From: DASQBT01 sp963746955
GTDB taxonomy: Bacteria > Pseudomonadota > Gammaproteobacteria > Burkholderiales > Thiobacillaceae
Direction: 5' to 3'
DNA: 64,000 bases
Assembly: GCA_963746955.1 (NCBI GenBank)
Contig: CAVVDR010000003.1
Span: 1-64,000, forward strand
In this document: piece by piece, positions 18,640 through 27,155 of the stretch
Numbering within the stretch: position 1 is the stretch's first letter
Layout of the letters: the number at the start of each line of letters is the position of its first letter
Made by a program: the position numbers and the translations under genes
Notes under the pieces: model-generated
Told to the model about the DNA's origin: nothing
The model's input: only the letters and a program-made list of their open reading frames with translations
Databases searched by the model: none

Positions 18640-19032
18640 TCACTTTTTTTTTCTTCTCGCTCTTCCAAATCGCTTCGACAACTCTGAGAGCCTCGGCAAG
18701 TATGGAGCGTTGATCGGGAGGGAGGGCACTGTAACGTCGGGCGTTCCAGTTCTGCCTCTGTTCTCCGATTCCGAGGCGATATGTCGTTGGGGAGGCGCCG
18801 GATACTTGGATAGCAATAGACGGCCGGCCGAACTTATCCGGACGGCTTCGACAGACTCCTCCGCACCCAATTTTTCAGCAAGCCCAACTTTCATCAACCC
18901 GCCGATGGCTCGCGCCAGGGTACTCGCGTCGAATCCGGTGTATTTGTACAACGAAAACAAGTGCAGTCCCTGAGGGCTTTTTTCCAGCATTCTCAGTATC
19001 AGCCAGTCGTTCGGCGAGAGAGATTCGCTCAT
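18640..19032 (-). CDS. Winged-helix-like retron accessory protein
   Basis: 130 residues. The N-terminal half looks like a winged helix-turn-helix: SPNDWLILRMLEK, SLYKYTGFDASTLARAIGGLMKVGLAEKL (recognition helix plus wing, about residues 26-54), then RISSAGRLLLSKY. The C-terminal half is Pro/Arg-rich and ends RRKKK. Its ATG overlaps the TGA of the phosphoribosyltransferase-like gene (ATGA), so the two are translationally coupled. It lies directly before the msr-msd RNA. In other retrons such small DNA-binding-like proteins belong to the effector module; that role is inferred here. Confidence 0.8.
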   Translation of the reverse strand: MSESLSPNDWLILRMLEKSPQGLHLFSLYKYTGFDASTLARAIGGLMKVGLAEKLGAEESVEAVRISSAGRLLLSKYPAPPQRHIASESENRGRTGTPDVTVPSLPINAPYLPRLSELSKRFGRARRKKK

Positions 19033-19871
19033 GGCTCCATTCGTGAAAACAATACGCTACGATCGGATTCGTTGTGCCTCTTCGGCCACCAGAAAACGGG
19101 AAATACCGAGTTCGGAACATTCCAGGCCTCCGCTGCGTAGAGGGCCTCGGCTTCGCCGTAGCCAAGTTTGGGCAAGGGTTTCCCACGCCATTGCTGTGCC
19201 AACGAGGCTTCCATCTCATCCATGATATCTAGTCTAGAGGTTCGTTCCTCGCCGTCGTGGTAATCAGAAATGCCCTTCCCAAGAAAATTATGCGCATACA
19301 CCGCCACTCCCGTCTGCTCAATCGCTGCTTTTGCGCTCTTCATGCATGCGATTAGCGCGACATGCACGTTCAACTGTGCGCCACGCTTCTCGGCATCGGC
19401 TCGAAGATATTCGATTCGCCCGACGATTGTCTTTCCAGTACCCGAGAACTCGTCCACAAGGACAACATTCGGCCAGTTGGCAAGTTTTCTTGTGGATTTC
19501 CCAACAAGGTTGATGAGCGGGTAGGCGAGCTTTCGTTTAGCAAGCGTCGGCTTTAACGCATGGAGGACAGCTTGGCCACTGTCTGCGAATTCGTCGAAGC
19601 TAGTTGCGACGATCTGCGTCGAGTTCTCCGGCAGCTTCCATCCCTCGGAAATCTGGTCTGCAATTGCATCCAGAGCCTTGCCGATCATCAAGTGATCTAC
19701 AACCAAAAACCGGTCGATCAGCTCGAATATCAGCTGTATCTTCCGGTCGTCGCCGAATTCGTCGACCAATTCCGTCAGTTTATCGCCGCGATTCTTCAAC
19801 CACTCGTGCTTGATCATCAACTGGATCGTTTTCGTTACCAAGGCCTTTGATCCGGAATGTCCAGACGACAT
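19029..19871 (-). CDS. Phosphoribosyltransferase-like retron effector candidate
   Basis: The 280-residue protein has a helical N-terminal region and a type I phosphoribosyltransferase-like core. The PRPP-binding motif reads VVLVDEFSGTGKTI (about residues 136-149), close to the canonical LVDD-x4-TG-x-T pattern. VHVALIACMKSAKAAIE gives the following strand-helix. The C-terminus contains NSVFPVFWWPKRH, which I recall from PRTase-like proteins of bacterial conflict systems. No nucleobase-specific motif was identified. It has a strong ribosome-binding site (GGAGGAAAG) and starts the operon. It is the likely toxic or nucleotide-depleting effector of the retron; this is inference. Confidence 0.8.
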   Translation of the reverse strand: MSSGHSGSKALVTKTIQLMIKHEWLKNRGDKLTELVDEFGDDRKIQLIFELIDRFLVVDHLMIGKALDAIADQISEGWKLPENSTQIVATSFDEFADSGQAVLHALKPTLAKRKLAYPLINLVGKSTRKLANWPNVVLVDEFSGTGKTIVGRIEYLRADAEKRGAQLNVHVALIACMKSAKAAIEQTGVAVYAHNFLGKGISDYHDGEERTSRLDIMDEMEASLAQQWRGKPLPKLGYGEAEALYAAEAWNVPNSVFPVFWWPKRHNESDRSVLFSRMEP

Positions 19872-20248
19872 TTCTTTCCTCCGCAGATTCGTGCGCTTCG
19901 GCTAGCGCGAATGTATAACAGAGAATAATACCGAATCGTCAGGCCGAAGCCCACTTTGAAGCTGCTTGCCAGAAAGGGTCCGGTCAAACAACGCACGGGC
20001 GATTTCGCATCGATGGCTCTTTTGGCGGAGATCGCGAGTTCTCGCATTGTTCACAGGCTGACTGATTCTAGCTAGGGACCGAGCCATGTTGGTACGTTTA
20101 CGAGCAGTCATTTTGCCCGATGGACTTGCTATTTCATTCGTCCGCTTTGGCCGATTATGCACAGTCCTTGATTATGTGAAGTGAAGGATCGAAATGCGCA
20201 CCAAGTGCTGATTGACAGGGGCGACCGCCAATTTCGCCCTTCACATAA
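19872..20248. other. 377-bp region upstream of the retron operon
   Basis: No supported gene. The part next to 19872 must hold the promoter of the retron operon on the minus strand. The far part contains the facing sequences GATTATGTGAAG (20170-20181) and CTTCACATAATC (20239-20250), an inverted repeat around the 3' end of the recombinase gene. Confidence 0.5.
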
Positions 20249-20250
20249 TC
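20170..20250. repeat. Inverted repeat GATTATGTGAAG / CTTCACATAATC
   Basis: Twelve-base perfect inverted repeat with about 57 bp between arms, at the 3' edge of the tyrosine recombinase gene. The octamer ACATAATC recurs twice beyond the other side of the recombinase pair (21601-21608 and 21618-21625). The arrangement suggests element-end or recombinase-binding sequences. Confidence 0.6.
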
Positions 20251-21253
20251 ACAGCGTCTTCAGGAAGTTGATCAGCGAGTCAGGTGCCCGATAGCGCTGG
20301 GTCTTCGCCTTTGGTTCGTGAAGTCTGGCCAGAGCGCGTTCCTTCATGGTCAGATCAGCTTCGACGTAATGGTGTGTAGTTTCCGGGCTCTCATGGCCAA
20401 GCCAAAGGGCGATGACGCTGATGTCGGCACCAGCCTGCAACAGATGCATGGCCGTGGTGTGTCTAATCGTATGGCTAGAGACTCGTCGCGTCGCAGGCGC
20501 GGGGATGGTTTCCGTTACTGCTGCCACGGCCAATTTCAGCCTCTGATCAACATTGTTTCGCGTCATCGCAGCCCCACTACGATTTGGCAGCAGTACGGAG
20601 GCAGCGTCAAACTGCGGATTTCGTCTGAGCCAGGCTCGGATCGTCCTGACGGTGGAACGCCACAGCGGCACGCTGCGCTGCTTGCGTCCCTTGCCATGCA
20701 GATGAACGCAGGCGGCCCCTTCGTCGAGCACCACCTCGTTGACTTTGACCCCGATGATTTCCGACACGCGCGCCCCGGTGTTGTACATCAGCAGGAACAA
20801 GACGTGATCCCGTTGGCTCAGCCATGAGCCATCTGGCGTACCGATCACCGCCAGCATCTCCTCCCGGGACAGATAGCCGAGCATCGGGCGCTCAAACCGT
20901 TTTACCGGAACACCCAATGCGCGTTCGATCACCTGTAGCGACGATACATCGCGGTGTGCGGCGAACTTCAGGAATGAGCGCAGTGCCGCCAGGCGCGCAT
21001 TGCGGCTGCGCACGCTGTTGTGGCGCTCCCGCTCCAGATGATCGAGGAAGGCCATGATCAGGTCCGGCGTGATGTCGGCCAGCGTGATCGTCGCCGGCGA
21101 GCGGCCAAGACGCGCCTCGGCAAAGCCCAGGAAGAGCATGAAGGCATCCCGGTAGGCGGCGATTGTTTGCGGGCTGAGTGCGCGTTGTTGTGTCAGGTGC
21201 TCGACGAAGAAGGCTTGTACGAGCGCGGGAAACGATGGTGAAGCGACGAACAT
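20249..21253 (-). CDS. Tyrosine recombinase (phage-integrase family)
   Basis: About 334 residues. An N-terminal SAM-like core-binding domain (FFVEHLTQQRALSPQTIAAYRDAF, about residues 13-36) is followed by a catalytic domain. Active-site residues are visible: Arg in NTGARVSEI (near 175), HTIRH with the His-x-x-Arg pair (near 275), the later His in GHESPETTHHYVE, and the Tyr nucleophile in the same segment. The layout resembles recombinases found in two- or three-gene tandem elements. The start at 21253 is uncertain because the 5' end lies at a deletion junction with the remnant of another recombinase gene. It is probably the mobility gene of the accessory island. Confidence 0.85.
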   Translation of the reverse strand: MFVASPSFPALVQAFFVEHLTQQRALSPQTIAAYRDAFMLFLGFAEARLGRSPATITLADITPDLIMAFLDHLERERHNSVRSRNARLAALRSFLKFAAHRDVSSLQVIERALGVPVKRFERPMLGYLSREEMLAVIGTPDGSWLSQRDHVLFLLMYNTGARVSEIIGVKVNEVVLDEGAACVHLHGKGRKQRSVPLWRSTVRTIRAWLRRNPQFDAASVLLPNRSGAAMTRNNVDQRLKLAVAAVTETIPAPATRRVSSHTIRHTTAMHLLQAGADISVIALWLGHESPETTHHYVEADLTMKERALARLHEPKAKTQRYRAPDSLINFLKTL

Positions 21254-21473
21254 CGACCGGACGTAGCTTGGCGATATCGATGACACCGCCAGCGAATTTC
21301 TTTCGCAACAGCCGCGCGACAATGCGGCAGCGGGCTCGCCTTGTGCCTTCCGTCAGGCCACACACGTTTCGCAAGTGGTCGTTGTACCGGCGCAGTTCGT
21401 CGGCGACGGGGTCGGTGAATTCTGAGGATAAGCGCACAAGCTGCGCGCCCCGGGGCCGTGAGGTGGGTTTCAT
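21241..21473 (-). pseudogene. N-terminal remnant of a second tyrosine recombinase
   Basis: About 78 codons starting at 21473 encode a convincing SAM-like integrase N-terminal domain (DPVADELRRYNDHLRNVCGLTEGTR, then KLRPVDVRRF). After that the frame runs through the 5' part of the downstream recombinase gene in a non-matching frame and loses sense. The catalytic domain is missing. This fits an internal deletion in a tandem recombinase element, joining the start of one gene to the start of the next. Confidence 0.7.
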
Positions 21474-21482
21474 GAGCGTCTC

Positions 21483-21785
21483 CTGGAGTGAAAACTCCAC
21501 TTCAGGAGAACGCTGAAATTATGTCGAGCTCAGAACCCCGTCCTCGGCCCGCAAAAGCCCATGGATACGAGTCTCTCCGAAATGCATTTCGGGAAGCTCA
21601 ACATAATCAAGGCATCTACATAATCGACCTGAGCCGCCATACAACTTGGCTCGCCAATTTGGTTTGAGTCGCAGCTTTGTGGAACTTTCACCAAAGCTTA
21701 CTTCCGGCCAACTTCGGAAGTTCAGGCCGCTGCGTGAAGCGCCCCAAGGTCGGACGAAGGTGAAGCATGCCCTACAAAAGCAATA
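21483..21785. other. Intergenic region beyond the recombinase remnant
   Basis: No supported gene. It contains a small inverted repeat TGGAGTGAAAACTCCA near 21484-21499 and two direct copies of ACATAATC (21601-21608 and 21618-21625), which match the repeat at the opposite end of the recombinase region. It may hold the outer end of the recombinase element. Confidence 0.5.
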
Positions 21786-21805
21786 AGCCCTGCCGGAGCA
21801 GGGCT
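21786..21805 (-). terminator. Rho-independent terminator after the PEP-CTERM gene
   Basis: Perfect stem AGCCCTGC / GCAGGGCT with a 4-base loop; on the minus strand it is followed by a T-rich stretch (TATTGCTTTTG). It lies 18 bp after the PEP-CTERM gene stop. Confidence 0.8.
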
Positions 21806-21823
21806 GTCGTGAAGCGTTTCAGA

Positions 21824-22483
21824 TTACTGCTTGCGCCGACGACGTGATAACGCAAGGCCAGTCAGACCAATGCCGAGCAAGGCCAGGCTTGCGGGCTCAG
21901 GGACACTGTTACCCCCTGAAAATGATGCGGTGAAGGCCCAATTCGGTGTAATCCCGGTTTCGTCCCACTGAGAGTTGAACAAACTGCTGAAATTCCCACT
22001 GTTGTTGTAATAGACAAAACCACTGCCAGGAATAGATGCATTTCCTCGGGAGGTGTAAGCCTCTCCACTGGACTGATTGTAATATTCGGAGATGCTCAGA
22101 AATGCGACATAGTCAGCACCTGGTGTCAGCGTAATCCCACCGGTTGAAAACGTGAGTTCAGCATTGCCGGTATTACCGTAGTCAAAGGATGGGCTGCTGT
22201 ACAGCAACGTACCGGCCTGCGCGCCGTTCCAAGTCGCGATGTACGCGCTCAGAAGGATATCCCCGGAAGCAGTTGGTGTACCCATGTAGAACCCAAAGCT
22301 ATCCAGGCTGCTATCCCCATTCGTGGGCGCCGTAAAGGTTTCGCCATACGTGGCTGTATTTGGATATCCAAACGGGTGCCAATAGTCGCTATACGCGGTG
22401 AAGTTGTCGTAGACAGTCGAGGCGAAGCCGCTGATCGGAAAGAGCAACAGCGATAGCGCAACTGAGATGGCAAACCTTTTCAT
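21824..22483 (-). CDS. PEP-CTERM sorting-domain exported protein
   Basis: The 219-residue protein has a signal peptide (MKRFAISVALSLLLFPISGFAS) and a Gly/Ser/Thr/Tyr/Asn-rich beta-type middle. A textbook PEP-CTERM tail follows: VPEPASLALLGIGLTGLALSRRRRKQ, meaning PEP motif, hydrophobic helix and Arg-rich end. PEP-CTERM proteins are processed and sorted by exosortase (EpsH/XrtA) in bacteria that make exopolysaccharide, and are probably surface or matrix proteins. No exosortase gene is in the window. The gene is solitary between the recombinase remnant and the IS. Confidence 0.93.
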   Translation of the reverse strand: MKRFAISVALSLLLFPISGFASTVYDNFTAYSDYWHPFGYPNTATYGETFTAPTNGDSSLDSFGFYMGTPTASGDILLSAYIATWNGAQAGTLLYSSPSFDYGNTGNAELTFSTGGITLTPGADYVAFLSISEYYNQSSGEAYTSRGNASIPGSGFVYYNNSGNFSSLFNSQWDETGITPNWAFTASFSGGNSVPEPASLALLGIGLTGLALSRRRRKQ

Positions 22484-22798
22484 TCAAATTCTCCTTGGCG
22501 TGAATTGCGGGAGTTTGTCAGTGGCGTTTGCTCATAAGCAATGCGTGTGCCAGGACTGTCTAGGGTGAGAAATCAATGAGATACGCATGCCATCGGATAG
22601 GTGCTGTAAAGATATTCGACACTAGAATGTGTCCCAAGTACCAATCAATGCGATCCCCCCACATGTCTATGTCTGCATTGGCGAATATCGGAAATCACCA
22701 AGGGCTGCAATGCGTCGGGAGCACTTAATTCGATGTCAGGCAAAGCAGCCATTGGTGAACGGCCGTAAACATGATCAGCTGAGTGGCTGGTCAGGCCG
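22484..22798. other. 315-bp region between the PEP-CTERM gene and the IS
   Basis: The part next to 22484 must carry the promoter of the PEP-CTERM gene (minus strand), whose ribosome-binding site is AGGAG just before its ATG. A 74-codon frame at 22629-22853 crosses the IS left end and is not credible as a gene. Confidence 0.4.
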
Positions 22799-24392
22799 GA
22801 TTGTGTTGAAAAACTCGCTTTTATTTTTGTGCTGCCACGCGGCTAATTGTTGATGTCTGATCATCGATTCGTTTTGGGCAGAGATTTCGGATGGAATTGA
22901 TTGGTCTTATTGTTCCGAACTGCCCTTATGCAAGTATTGGCACTGCTTCCGGTGCTACCGGGGTGAGCCATTTGGCCATTCGCCTCAAATTCTGTGCCGT
23001 TGCGGCCAGCAGAAACTCATCCTGCACACCGCTTGGACCTCGTAGTCGAAGCTTATCGAATTTCAGGATGCGCTTGAGGTGGGCAAACAACATCTCAACC
23101 TTTTTGCGATCGTTGCGAGACTGTCTGTAGGCATCGGTCTTCGCGATTGCGCGTGCCACGTCGCGTGCAGGCTCATGGATGCTGCGAGGGACGTTGCGCC
23201 TTGGGGTAGTCGGACAACAATCGGCTTTCATCGCACAGGCTTCGCAGTCTGACTGGCTTGAGCGATAGATAATGGTGTCGGCCTTCGTAACATGCGTGCG
23301 CGGATTCGTGAATGGACGCCAGTTGCTGCGTAGCACGTGGCCCGCAGGACACCGGTATTCATTGGCCGTTTCATCCCACTGAAAGTCACTGCGCGAGAAG
23401 GTGCCGTCATCACGTTCCGACTTGTCGACCACAGGCACATGCGGTTCGATCTGTTTCTCTTCAACCAGCCAGCCCACCATGGCAGCCGACCCATAGTTGG
23501 TGTCCCCCACCAGGCGGTTGGGCTTGAGGTCGAATCGCTCCTCGACCCGATCGATCATGATCCGGGTTGCCTCGGCTTCCGCCATCTTGTTCACCGCAGA
23601 GGCTTCGACGTCAACAATAATGCCGGCGTTCAGATCAATCAGATAATTGGTGCAGTAAGCGAAATAAGCCGGCCCGTGCGCGGCCGTCCAACTCGACGCG
23701 GGGTCGGTCAGCGAAATCGACTTCGGCGGGTCATCGGATGGATTCGCTTCTTCCAGTGCGGCCAGGTACTCCCTGACAGGGCGTGTCGCTTCATCGGGAT
23801 TGCCCCAGTCAATCGTTTCTTTACCTGGGACCGCACGCTGACGCTGTGCATCGGCCTTGATGACGCTGGCGTCCGTGGCGAATCCCTCGCCTCGCACCAG
23901 GCCTTCTTCCATACAGCGTCGCAATACCGTCTCGAACAGGTGCCGAAACGCACCGCTGTCACGAAACCGGCCATGTCGGTTCTTGGAGAAGGTGGAATGA
24001 TCCGCCACCTTGTCTTCCAGTCCCAGGCGGCAGAACCAGCGATAGGCCAGATTCAGATGGACCTCTTCGCACAACCGTCGCTCGGAACGGATGCCAAAGC
24101 TGTAGCCAATGACCAGCATCCGAATCATCAGCTCCGGATCAATGGAGGGGCGGCCGGTGTGACTGTAGTGATCGGTGAGATGCTCGCGGAGGCTGCTTAG
24201 ATCAAGATACCGATCAATGCCACGGAGAAGGTGATTCTGGGGAATGTGGTCTTCGAGGTTGAAGGAGTAGAAAAGGCGTTCTTGGCTATCGGTCTGAAAC
24301 CCCATCATATCAAGGCTCTCCACTCATTCGACACGTGCAATTTTACCATCCTCTAATTCGAAATAGACGGGAGTATTTCAACAGAATCGCCG
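22795..24392 (-). mobile_element. IS1182-type insertion sequence
   Basis: About 1.6 kb with one transposase. Imperfect terminal inverted repeats are seen at 22799-22816 (GATTGTGTTGAAAAACTC) and, in reverse complement, 24371-24388 (GATTCTGTTGAAATACTC), matching at 16 of 18 positions. The exact outer ends and target-site duplication could not be fixed by eye, so the limits are approximate. Confidence 0.85.
22926..24323 (-). CDS. IS1182-family transposase
   Basis: The 465-residue DDE transposase appears intact. The N-terminal DUF772-like region contains GRPSIDPELMIRMLVIGYSFGIRSERRLCEEV (residues about 57-88 across two stretches), followed by FATDASVIKADA with the first catalytic Asp and LVGDTNYGSAAMVGWL with the second. 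A Cys-containing stretch (CEACAMKADCC) precedes the C-terminal catalytic Glu region RNDRKKVEMLFAHLKRIL. These fit the IS1182 branch of the IS4/IS5-like transposases. No frameshift or stop is seen, so the element may be active. An alternative start is the MMGF at 24308. Confidence 0.92.
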   Translation of the reverse strand: MESLDMMGFQTDSQERLFYSFNLEDHIPQNHLLRGIDRYLDLSSLREHLTDHYSHTGRPSIDPELMIRMLVIGYSFGIRSERRLCEEVHLNLAYRWFCRLGLEDKVADHSTFSKNRHGRFRDSGAFRHLFETVLRRCMEEGLVRGEGFATDASVIKADAQRQRAVPGKETIDWGNPDEATRPVREYLAALEEANPSDDPPKSISLTDPASSWTAAHGPAYFAYCTNYLIDLNAGIIVDVEASAVNKMAEAEATRIMIDRVEERFDLKPNRLVGDTNYGSAAMVGWLVEEKQIEPHVPVVDKSERDDGTFSRSDFQWDETANEYRCPAGHVLRSNWRPFTNPRTHVTKADTIIYRSSQSDCEACAMKADCCPTTPRRNVPRSIHEPARDVARAIAKTDAYRQSRNDRKKVEMLFAHLKRILKFDKLRLRGPSGVQDEFLLAATAQNLRRMAKWLTPVAPEAVPILA

Positions 24393-24795
24393 GGAAACTG
24401 TCACTCACGGCAATTTTTATGGCCGGCCCCTTCTGGCTGAATTGAGGCTGTGGTGAGCGGCAAAATCCGAGCGAGGCTAATGGGATGGTTACCCCCTTTG
24501 TTCAAGTGATTGTCATCCAGCTCCACTCTGGTACTTCAATGCCGTCTTTGGGAGGAGGCGGCCATCCCATTTGTCCGGGACGAAGTAAGCCGCTTCAACA
24601 TCGTCCGATCCCCTGTCAGAATTGGATCAAAGGCCAAACTCGCAATGCTGCCAACTTCGAGGGACACGTCGGATTTTCGCCAAACGTTCGGGCATATTGT
24701 TGAATGGGCATTCAAGCGCCGCAGGTGAGATGTCTGAATGCTCTGGGTGACCACGCACCTTTATTTGATTCTGAGGATGGAGACGTATCAATCAC
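24389..24795. other. 407-bp region right of the IS, no supported gene
   Basis: Two overlapping 72-codon frames (24485-24703 and 24510-24728) lack domains and ribosome-binding sites. They are more likely chance frames or degraded sequence at the island edge. The last part leads into the K+ channel gene. Confidence 0.4.
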
Positions 24796-25995
24796 ATGGG
24801 CCAGGATTTTTCACTACCCGATAAATGGCGGGCTTGGGTCTACGGTAGCTTAACCCGGCTCGACACGCGTTCCAGCGCTCGCAGCATTGTCAGCAGCGTG
24901 CTCATCGCCTCGATTGCCGCCAGCGTGACGGGGACTATTTTCGGAACCCTCCCTGACCTGAACGATTTCCAAAGGGAGTTATTGCGGAGCGTCATTGGCA
25001 TTTCGACCATCGTCTTCACAATTGAATATGCCTGTCGGATTTGGGCAGCGCCGGAGGCCGACCCTGGTGCAGGGGCGCATGCATGGAATGCGCGTTGGCA
25101 TTACCTGTGTTCATTCCTGGGTGTCGTTGACCTGTTGGTTATCCTGCCTCAATACGTCGGCCTGTTCTTACCCTTGGGCCAGGATTGCTCCAATCTTCTG
25201 ACGTTGCTCGCACTCTTGAAATCCGCGCGCTATGCCAAGTCGCTTTCACTTTTTGCGGCGGTGTTCCGCAATGAAAGTCGAGCCCTGCTTTCCGGAATGA
25301 TGGCCATGATGGTGCTGATGGTGCTGGTTTCTGGAGTCATGTTTGTTCTAGAACGAAAGGCGCAGCCGGATGTTATCCGCAGCATCCCGGATGCGATGTG
25401 GTGGGCCGTCGTCACCATGGCCACGGTTGGATACGGCGACATCACGCCCGTTACGCCGCTCGGCAGAATATTCGGCGGATTCACCATGTTGCTGGGCATT
25501 GCCATGTTTGCCATTCCGGCCGGTATTCTTGCGACCGGTTTCGCCACGGAAATTCGCAAGCGTGATTTCATCGTGACGTGGCAGACTGTGGCCGGATTGC
25601 CCCTGTTCGAATCGCTTGACGCAACCCGAATTGCGGATATTGCACGATTGCTGAATACGCAAATGCTGCCGGCTCGCCAGGTGGTGGTCAGGCGCGGCGA
25701 ACCGGCAGACGCGATGTTCTTCATCATGTCAGGAGAAGTCGAGGTGGATGTGCAGCCAACTCCGGTTCGGCTTGGCAAGGGCAAGTATTTCGGTGAGATA
25801 GCGCTGATCAAGGATGGATTGCGTACCGCCACTGTCACCACCGTCAACGAGTGCCGTCTGCTCTCGCTGGACGTGAATGATTTTCGTCGGCTTATGGCGC
25901 AGTACCCTGACCTTAAAGCCGCCATCGAGAAGGTTGCGGGGGAACGCCTGCGGCAGCAGGGGCTTGGCAAGGACGCCCAAGGAGACCCGACCTAA
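24796..25995 (+). CDS. Potassium channel with C-terminal cyclic-nucleotide-binding domain
   Basis: The 399-residue protein has six membrane segments in the voltage-gated channel layout and the K+ selectivity filter TVGYGD (in VVTMATVGYGDITP, near residue 213). A C-terminal cyclic-nucleotide-binding domain begins near residue 270 (LPLFESLDATRIADIARLL) and continues through KGKYFGEIALIKDGLRTATV, where FGEIAL and RTATV mark the phosphate-binding cassette. This is the MloK1-type architecture. The S4-like segment (LLTLLALLKSARYAKSLSLF) has only a few basic residues, so strong voltage sensing is unlikely and ligand gating is likely. It is a solo gene next to the island edge. Confidence 0.9.
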   Translation: MGQDFSLPDKWRAWVYGSLTRLDTRSSARSIVSSVLIASIAASVTGTIFGTLPDLNDFQRELLRSVIGISTIVFTIEYACRIWAAPEADPGAGAHAWNARWHYLCSFLGVVDLLVILPQYVGLFLPLGQDCSNLLTLLALLKSARYAKSLSLFAAVFRNESRALLSGMMAMMVLMVLVSGVMFVLERKAQPDVIRSIPDAMWWAVVTMATVGYGDITPVTPLGRIFGGFTMLLGIAMFAIPAGILATGFATEIRKRDFIVTWQTVAGLPLFESLDATRIADIARLLNTQMLPARQVVVRRGEPADAMFFIMSGEVEVDVQPTPVRLGKGKYFGEIALIKDGLRTATVTTVNECRLLSLDVNDFRRLMAQYPDLKAAIEKVAGERLRQQGLGKDAQGDPT

Positions 25996-26048
25996 GGAAA
26001 CCGCCCGATCGCAGATCGCTTGGACTGGCGCGCCAGGATCAGACGCCA

Positions 26049-27095
26049 TTACTCCCCGTAGTCGTACTTTCCCCACCAGAACAGCGGGAACTTCATCAGT
26101 CGCCGCCGTCCGCTCCGGTAACGTTGCTCGGCGTTGGCCTCGGCACGCCATTCCGCTTCCACCTTGCGCGCCAGCCCGGCGTCCAAGTGGATCGGCACAT
26201 CGGGCTCGCCTTCCTGCGCTCTATCCAGCGCTACCCAGGCCTCACTCAGGCGCTCGACAAAATAGTTCTGAACGCCGAGCGCCTGGGTGGGATACTCGCT
26301 CCTCGGGTGAATGATCGTGGGGTTGGTATTGATCTCCCAGACTTGGATCTGGCCATCCAGCAAACCGTAATCGATGCGACCATAATCGATGCGCGCAGTG
26401 CGAAAGATCTCTTGCAACTGCTCACGATGCGGGTTGCTCTGCAAATAGGCCATCTGCTCGCCGGCCTGCGCGGCTGACAGCATGTCCGGATACTTTTGCA
26501 CCCACCTGGTACTGAAGAAAACGTGGCGCGGGATTATGCGGTCTCCTACGACATAGGAGGAATACTTTCGATACAAGCCGGCCTCATCGCTAGTGTCGCA
26601 ATATTCGACAACCAGCATGTTCTTCATGTCCACCCGGCGCAGCCGCTGAATCCAGAGGGCCTGACGCAGTTCCCAGGCGGTGCGCAGAAACGAGGTGGAA
26701 GGCCCGGCATGATCGCGGCCATTGCGTAGAAAGACGGGGAATTTCAGCCCCCCCAAGCCATCGCGTGGGTGGCGCGCCTCGAAGCGGTTTAGCCCTAATC
26801 CAGACAGGGTGCGCAGCAATTCATCGCGTCGCATGGCCCGACACGGGTGGTTATACAGGCACACGGCCTGACCAGCATGAGACAGCGTATCCCATACCTG
26901 TACGGCCATTTCTGTGCTGGCCGGGCCGAGCAATTCGATGTCGGAAAAAATATACGTGCCCAGTGGCAGGCTGGTGGTCTGTGGCAGGGCCTCATAGGGC
27001 AGTATCTTGACCCGTTTCGCCAGTGCAGGCTGCCATTCGTGGAGGAAGCTCTCGATGGTGTACTGGCGTTTTTCGGTAACAAGGTAAACGATCAT
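26049..27095 (-). CDS. ATP-grasp-like protein of unknown substrate
   Basis: 348 residues. The C-terminal half has ATP-grasp-like features: ARIDYGRIDYGLLDGQIQVWEINTNPTI (near 231-258) contains the acidic-x-Asn metal-binding pattern typical of ATP-grasp ligases. MLVVEYCDTSDEAGLYRKYSSYVVGDRIIP (near 154-183) resembles the ATP-binding subdomain. The N-terminal part contains LYNHPCRAMRRDELLRTL, common in ATP-grasp proteins that recognise a peptide or amino-acid substrate. The product is unknown. It is divergent from the BKACE-GNAT fusion gene, which suggests a shared pathway. Confidence 0.7.
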   Translation of the reverse strand: MIVYLVTEKRQYTIESFLHEWQPALAKRVKILPYEALPQTTSLPLGTYIFSDIELLGPASTEMAVQVWDTLSHAGQAVCLYNHPCRAMRRDELLRTLSGLGLNRFEARHPRDGLGGLKFPVFLRNGRDHAGPSTSFLRTAWELRQALWIQRLRRVDMKNMLVVEYCDTSDEAGLYRKYSSYVVGDRIIPRHVFFSTRWVQKYPDMLSAAQAGEQMAYLQSNPHREQLQEIFRTARIDYGRIDYGLLDGQIQVWEINTNPTIIHPRSEYPTQALGVQNYFVERLSEAWVALDRAQEGEPDVPIHLDAGLARKVEAEWRAEANAEQRYRSGRRRLMKFPLFWWGKYDYGE

Positions 27096-27155
27096 GGATG
27101 GTGGCTCCAGAACAGATAACTGCCTGGCAACGGCAATCCCTTAAAGGAGGCTGAC

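Noticed and set aside
18401..18973. 190-codon plus-strand frame across the retron
   Set aside because: It is antisense to the msr-msd RNA and the wHTH gene and has no recognisable domain.
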